A DNA stretch of 34,170 bases, from positions 18,418-52,587 of the forward strand of contig NZ_AYYP01000012.1 of NCBI RefSeq assembly GCF_001436215.1, in the 5' to 3' direction. Below are positions 32,192 through 34,170 of this stretch, in pieces (within the stretch, counting starts at the first letter, position 1; the number at the start of each line of letters is the position of its first letter). The position numbers were made by a program, and so were the translations under genes. The notes under the pieces are model-generated. The model did no database searches. It was not told the DNA's origin and saw only the letters and a program-made list of their open reading frames with translations. The stretch comes from Ligilactobacillus agilis DSM 20509 (lineage in GTDB: Bacteria; Bacillota; Bacilli; Lactobacillales; Lactobacillaceae).

Positions 32192-33172
32192 TTAGCTAAA
32201 TAAACTTTGAATCCAGGCGATTAATTTTTGGAACCAATTTTGAGCGGTCTCGCTAGCTTTTTTGGTATCGAGGCTGCTTGCCCAGTCCTTAGCCTTATTC
32301 ATCAAGTTGCCGGTTGAGTTCTTAACGTTGTTGATGGTATTACCAACGTTAGAAACGTACTTGGAACTGGATGAAATTGGTGAATTTTGGAAGTTAACGA
32401 GGACGTTAACGATGTTATTGACTTGGTTAGTAGTCGTTTGTTCTGAAATTCCCCGCTTAGCTAATGCTTCTTCCAGGAGTTTAGCGATTTGGTCGGTAGT
32501 TAAACTGTTACCGTCTTGTTTTTCTTGGGCGATTTGCTTAGTGGTATCACCGACGGCTGCCATTAACTTACCAGGATAGGTCTTATCATCTGAGTTAGCG
32601 TTAATGGCATCTTGGGTAGCATCTAGCATCTGGTTGGCGGTGGCAGTATTAGTCGTATTTAAGGTAGCACCATCAGCGGCAAAAGCTTTATAAACCCCAG
32701 TTAGGGCAGCTTCACCAGAAACAGGACGGTTAGCTGTGACAACGATTGTCACGTCAGTAACCCCGGCCATTTGGGCAACGAGGGCGTATTGCTGAGCGGT
32801 TACGGTTGTAATGTTATTGCTACCATTATAGTCCTTAATATTAACTTTCACCCCAGAACCAGGATCTCCTGGTGCAATCGCAACGGAACTGATCATGGCC
32901 GCGTCCGTTGTGTTAGTGGAATCAGAGATATATTTACGGTAGTCGCTTGCAGTTGAGGTGAGCTTCTTGAAGTTAGAATCTGTTCCTAAGACATTATCTA
33001 AATCAGCGTAGTGCTCAGATGCTACCCCGGCCCCATAGACTACGTATGAACTGTTAAGGGTATGAGTAGTGGTGCTTTGACCATCAGCCTTAGCAAGTAG
33101 CGGGACACTCAAACTTGCAAGCAAGATAGCCAGCAGTGAATAGGTAAATCGGCGTAATGATTTAAACATCAT
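32192..33172 (-). CDS. Exported DUF1002-family protein
   Basis: A 326-residue secreted protein with signal peptide (SLRRFTYSLLAILLASLSVPLLAKA). The DUF1002 body has YVVYGAGV near the start, MISSVAIAPGDPGSGVKVNI, AGVTDVTIVVTANRPVSGEAALTGVYKAF and a helical region with GISEQTTTNQVNNIVNVL. The Trp-rich end WFQKLIAWIQSLF is amphipathic and may touch the membrane. Function of the family is unknown. AAAAGGAGG lies five bases before the first of two adjacent ATG codons (33172, 33169), so either could be used. Confidence 0.85.
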   Translation of the reverse strand: MMFKSLRRFTYSLLAILLASLSVPLLAKADGQSTTTHTLNSSYVVYGAGVASEHYADLDNVLGTDSNFKKLTSTASDYRKYISDSTNTTDAAMISSVAIAPGDPGSGVKVNIKDYNGSNNITTVTAQQYALVAQMAGVTDVTIVVTANRPVSGEAALTGVYKAFAADGATLNTTNTATANQMLDATQDAINANSDDKTYPGKLMAAVGDTTKQIAQEKQDGNSLTTDQIAKLLEEALAKRGISEQTTTNQVNNIVNVLVNFQNSPISSSSKYVSNVGNTINNVKNSTGNLMNKAKDWASSLDTKKASETAQNWFQKLIAWIQSLFS

Positions 33173-33206
33173 AACTACCTCCTTTTTATGTTATTAACCT
33201 ACCTTA

Positions 33207-33215
33207 ATTGTAACA
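33207..33215 (-). promoter_or_regulatory. Extended -10 of the DUF1002 gene
   Basis: The minus strand reads TGTTACAAT, an extended -10, with TTGGTT about 15 bp further upstream as a weak -35. Confidence 0.45.
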
Positions 33216-33257
33216 CTAAGAGGCGTTAACCAAGATTAAGATATTGGAAAATAAAAC

Positions 33258-33908
33258 TTAGTGAATTCCTAAGAAGAAGACTAAGATTACGGGCGCGTTG
33301 TTTAAGACATGCAGGGTCAAGGAGGCGCTTAAATTTTTGGTATGTTTATAAACAAAGGCCAAGGTCCAACCTAAGGCCGAGTAAAGCAGGGTCCCTAAGA
33401 TATTAAAGTTTGAGTGAGCTAGACCAAAGAGGAGTCCGCTGACAATAATAGGTAAGAAAAATTTTTGGGGCCAAAATAGTTTCATGAAGATACCTCTGAA
33501 AAGCATTTCTTCGCATAAGGGTGCAAAGATGCAGGCGATAATCACAATCATTAAGGCGGTGGTCTGGTTATGACCCATAGCCGCCCTGATGAGGTTATCA
33601 TTTTTGGTATCCGTTTGGTGATACAACCACTGGCTTAAGTCAGCGTAAACTAGTTTAATCATGGTCAGAGCAAAGTAGCCCACGATAATAGCGACCCAGT
33701 CGTTTTTACTCAGTTTGTGGAAGGCGTCCTTTTTAAGCACCCAAAAGTAAAGACAAATCAAGAGGGCATAGAGTCCAAAGAAGGCTAGCCAGGCGAGGGC
33801 TTTTTTGCCAGGAAGAGTGGCTAAGCGTAAGCTGATTTGTGGCACGAAGAGTGCAACGGCTAGCAGTCCAAAACTGATAGTTGCTAGCAAGAATTGTTTT
33901 AGTTTCAT
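33258..33908 (-). CDS. CPBP-family intramembrane glutamic endopeptidase
   Basis: A 216-residue membrane protein of the CAAX protease/bacteriocin-processing family with about six helices. The catalytic motifs are complete: EEMLFRG (Glu133-Glu134, Arg138), FGLAHS (His165) and HVLNN (His200, Asn204). Members process prenylated-type substrates, cleave anti-sigma factors or give bacteriocin self-immunity; no bacteriocin gene is beside it. I start at ATG 33908 with AAAGGGG eight bases before it, rather than ATG 33926. It lies upstream of the DUF1002 gene on the same strand, which has its own promoter. Confidence 0.87.
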   Translation of the reverse strand: MKLKQFLLATISFGLLAVALFVPQISLRLATLPGKKALAWLAFFGLYALLICLYFWVLKKDAFHKLSKNDWVAIIVGYFALTMIKLVYADLSQWLYHQTDTKNDNLIRAAMGHNQTTALMIVIIACIFAPLCEEMLFRGIFMKLFWPQKFFLPIIVSGLLFGLAHSNFNILGTLLYSALGWTLAFVYKHTKNLSASLTLHVLNNAPVILVFFLGIH

Positions 33909-34054
33909 TATTATGGCCCCTTTCAATTAGCTGCCTTTAGATTAACAAATTTTACTATAAAAGACTAGTTTGTTTAATTTTTGTGAAAGGCTGGGGGCAA
34001 AACGTGCTTTTTAACCTGAAAAAAGTTATACTTAGTTTACAGATAACTCATAAC

Positions 34055-34092
34055 ACAAATAAAGCTGGTGCGTAAGTGCCGGCTTTATTTGT
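34055..34092 (+). terminator. Intrinsic terminator-like hairpin near the right edge
   Basis: ACAAATAAAGCTGG pairs with CCGGCTTTATTTGT with one G-U pair. A TATACT box at 34027-34032 would leave only a very short transcript, so the parent gene is unclear. The remainder (34093-34170) shows nothing I can name. Confidence 0.65.
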
Positions 34093-34170
34093 TAGTAGCA
34101 AGGCTCATTTTACAAACTGAAACTTGAAAGCAAAAAAGAGCATAAAAATTCTCTATTCTCTTGATATAAG

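Noticed and set aside
34027-34092. Fourth small RNA at the right edge (TATACT box plus terminator)
   Set aside because: The -35 is poor, the transcript would be only about 55 nt, and it lacks the direct repeats, CCCCU loops and anti-SD stretch.

Overview
The window looks like chromosomal DNA of a low-to-mid GC lactic acid bacterium, most likely a member of Lactobacillaceae. The grounds are the protein styles, the AGGAGG-type ribosome binding sites, the short TTGACA/TATAAT promoters, and the pairing of cytochrome bd genes with a partial quinone pathway. I see no phage, CRISPR array, tRNA, rRNA or intact insertion sequence.

Layout. (1) 1-5109: a broken Rpn-type nuclease gene; a 3-hydroxyisobutyrate-dehydrogenase-like reductase; a zinc-type ArsR repressor divergent from a Zn/Cd P-type ATPase; and a BMP-type nucleoside-binding protein gene interrupted by an in-frame TAG. 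(2) 5152-6647: an endonuclease/exonuclease/phosphatase-fold protein and a DJ-1/PfpI protein. (3) 6708-20984: a respiration island. It holds a hotdog thioesterase (MenI-like) with an anion-symporter-type MFS gene, divergent from menB-menE; then cydABCD behind a complex leader; then a polyprenyl diphosphate synthase divergent from menA-ndh-lipoprotein. Together these encode the steps from o-succinylbenzoate to demethylmenaquinone, a type II NADH dehydrogenase and a bd-type quinol oxidase. No menF/D/H/C or menG/ubiE lies in the window. (4) 21212-25014: potABCD, a spermidine/putrescine ABC importer. (5) 25207-34170: a serine hydrolase, a GalT-like HIT-fold protein with a tiny membrane protein, a DHA2-type MFS exporter, an esterase, TreR, a GNAT acetyltransferase, a four-helix membrane protein, a DUF1002 exported protein and a CPBP protease.

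The most unusual material is non-coding. Two intergenic regions (about 25060-25215 and 30666-30848) share one architecture. Each has a TTCACA-type direct repeat with 11-bp period exactly 9 bp upstream of a -10 box, a conserved 5' segment, and small hairpins showing a CCCCU loop (one in the first, two in the second). An ACUCCUUUU anti-Shine-Dalgarno stretch and an intrinsic terminator follow. They look like a small family of SD-pairing sRNAs under a response regulator, similar in plan to streptococcal csRNAs and listerial LhrC RNAs. The same promoter geometry recurs at 30892-30923 before a terminated leader upstream of the GNAT gene, and more weakly at 31595-31626.

The cyd leader has two promoters, a 38-bp imperfect palindrome, and a 15-codon ORF whose ends pair into a hairpin. 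The men genes are driven from a shared palindromic divergent promoter. The MFS gene behind menI is a candidate importer of the pathway intermediate the cell seems to need. All functional links are inferred from sequence and context.
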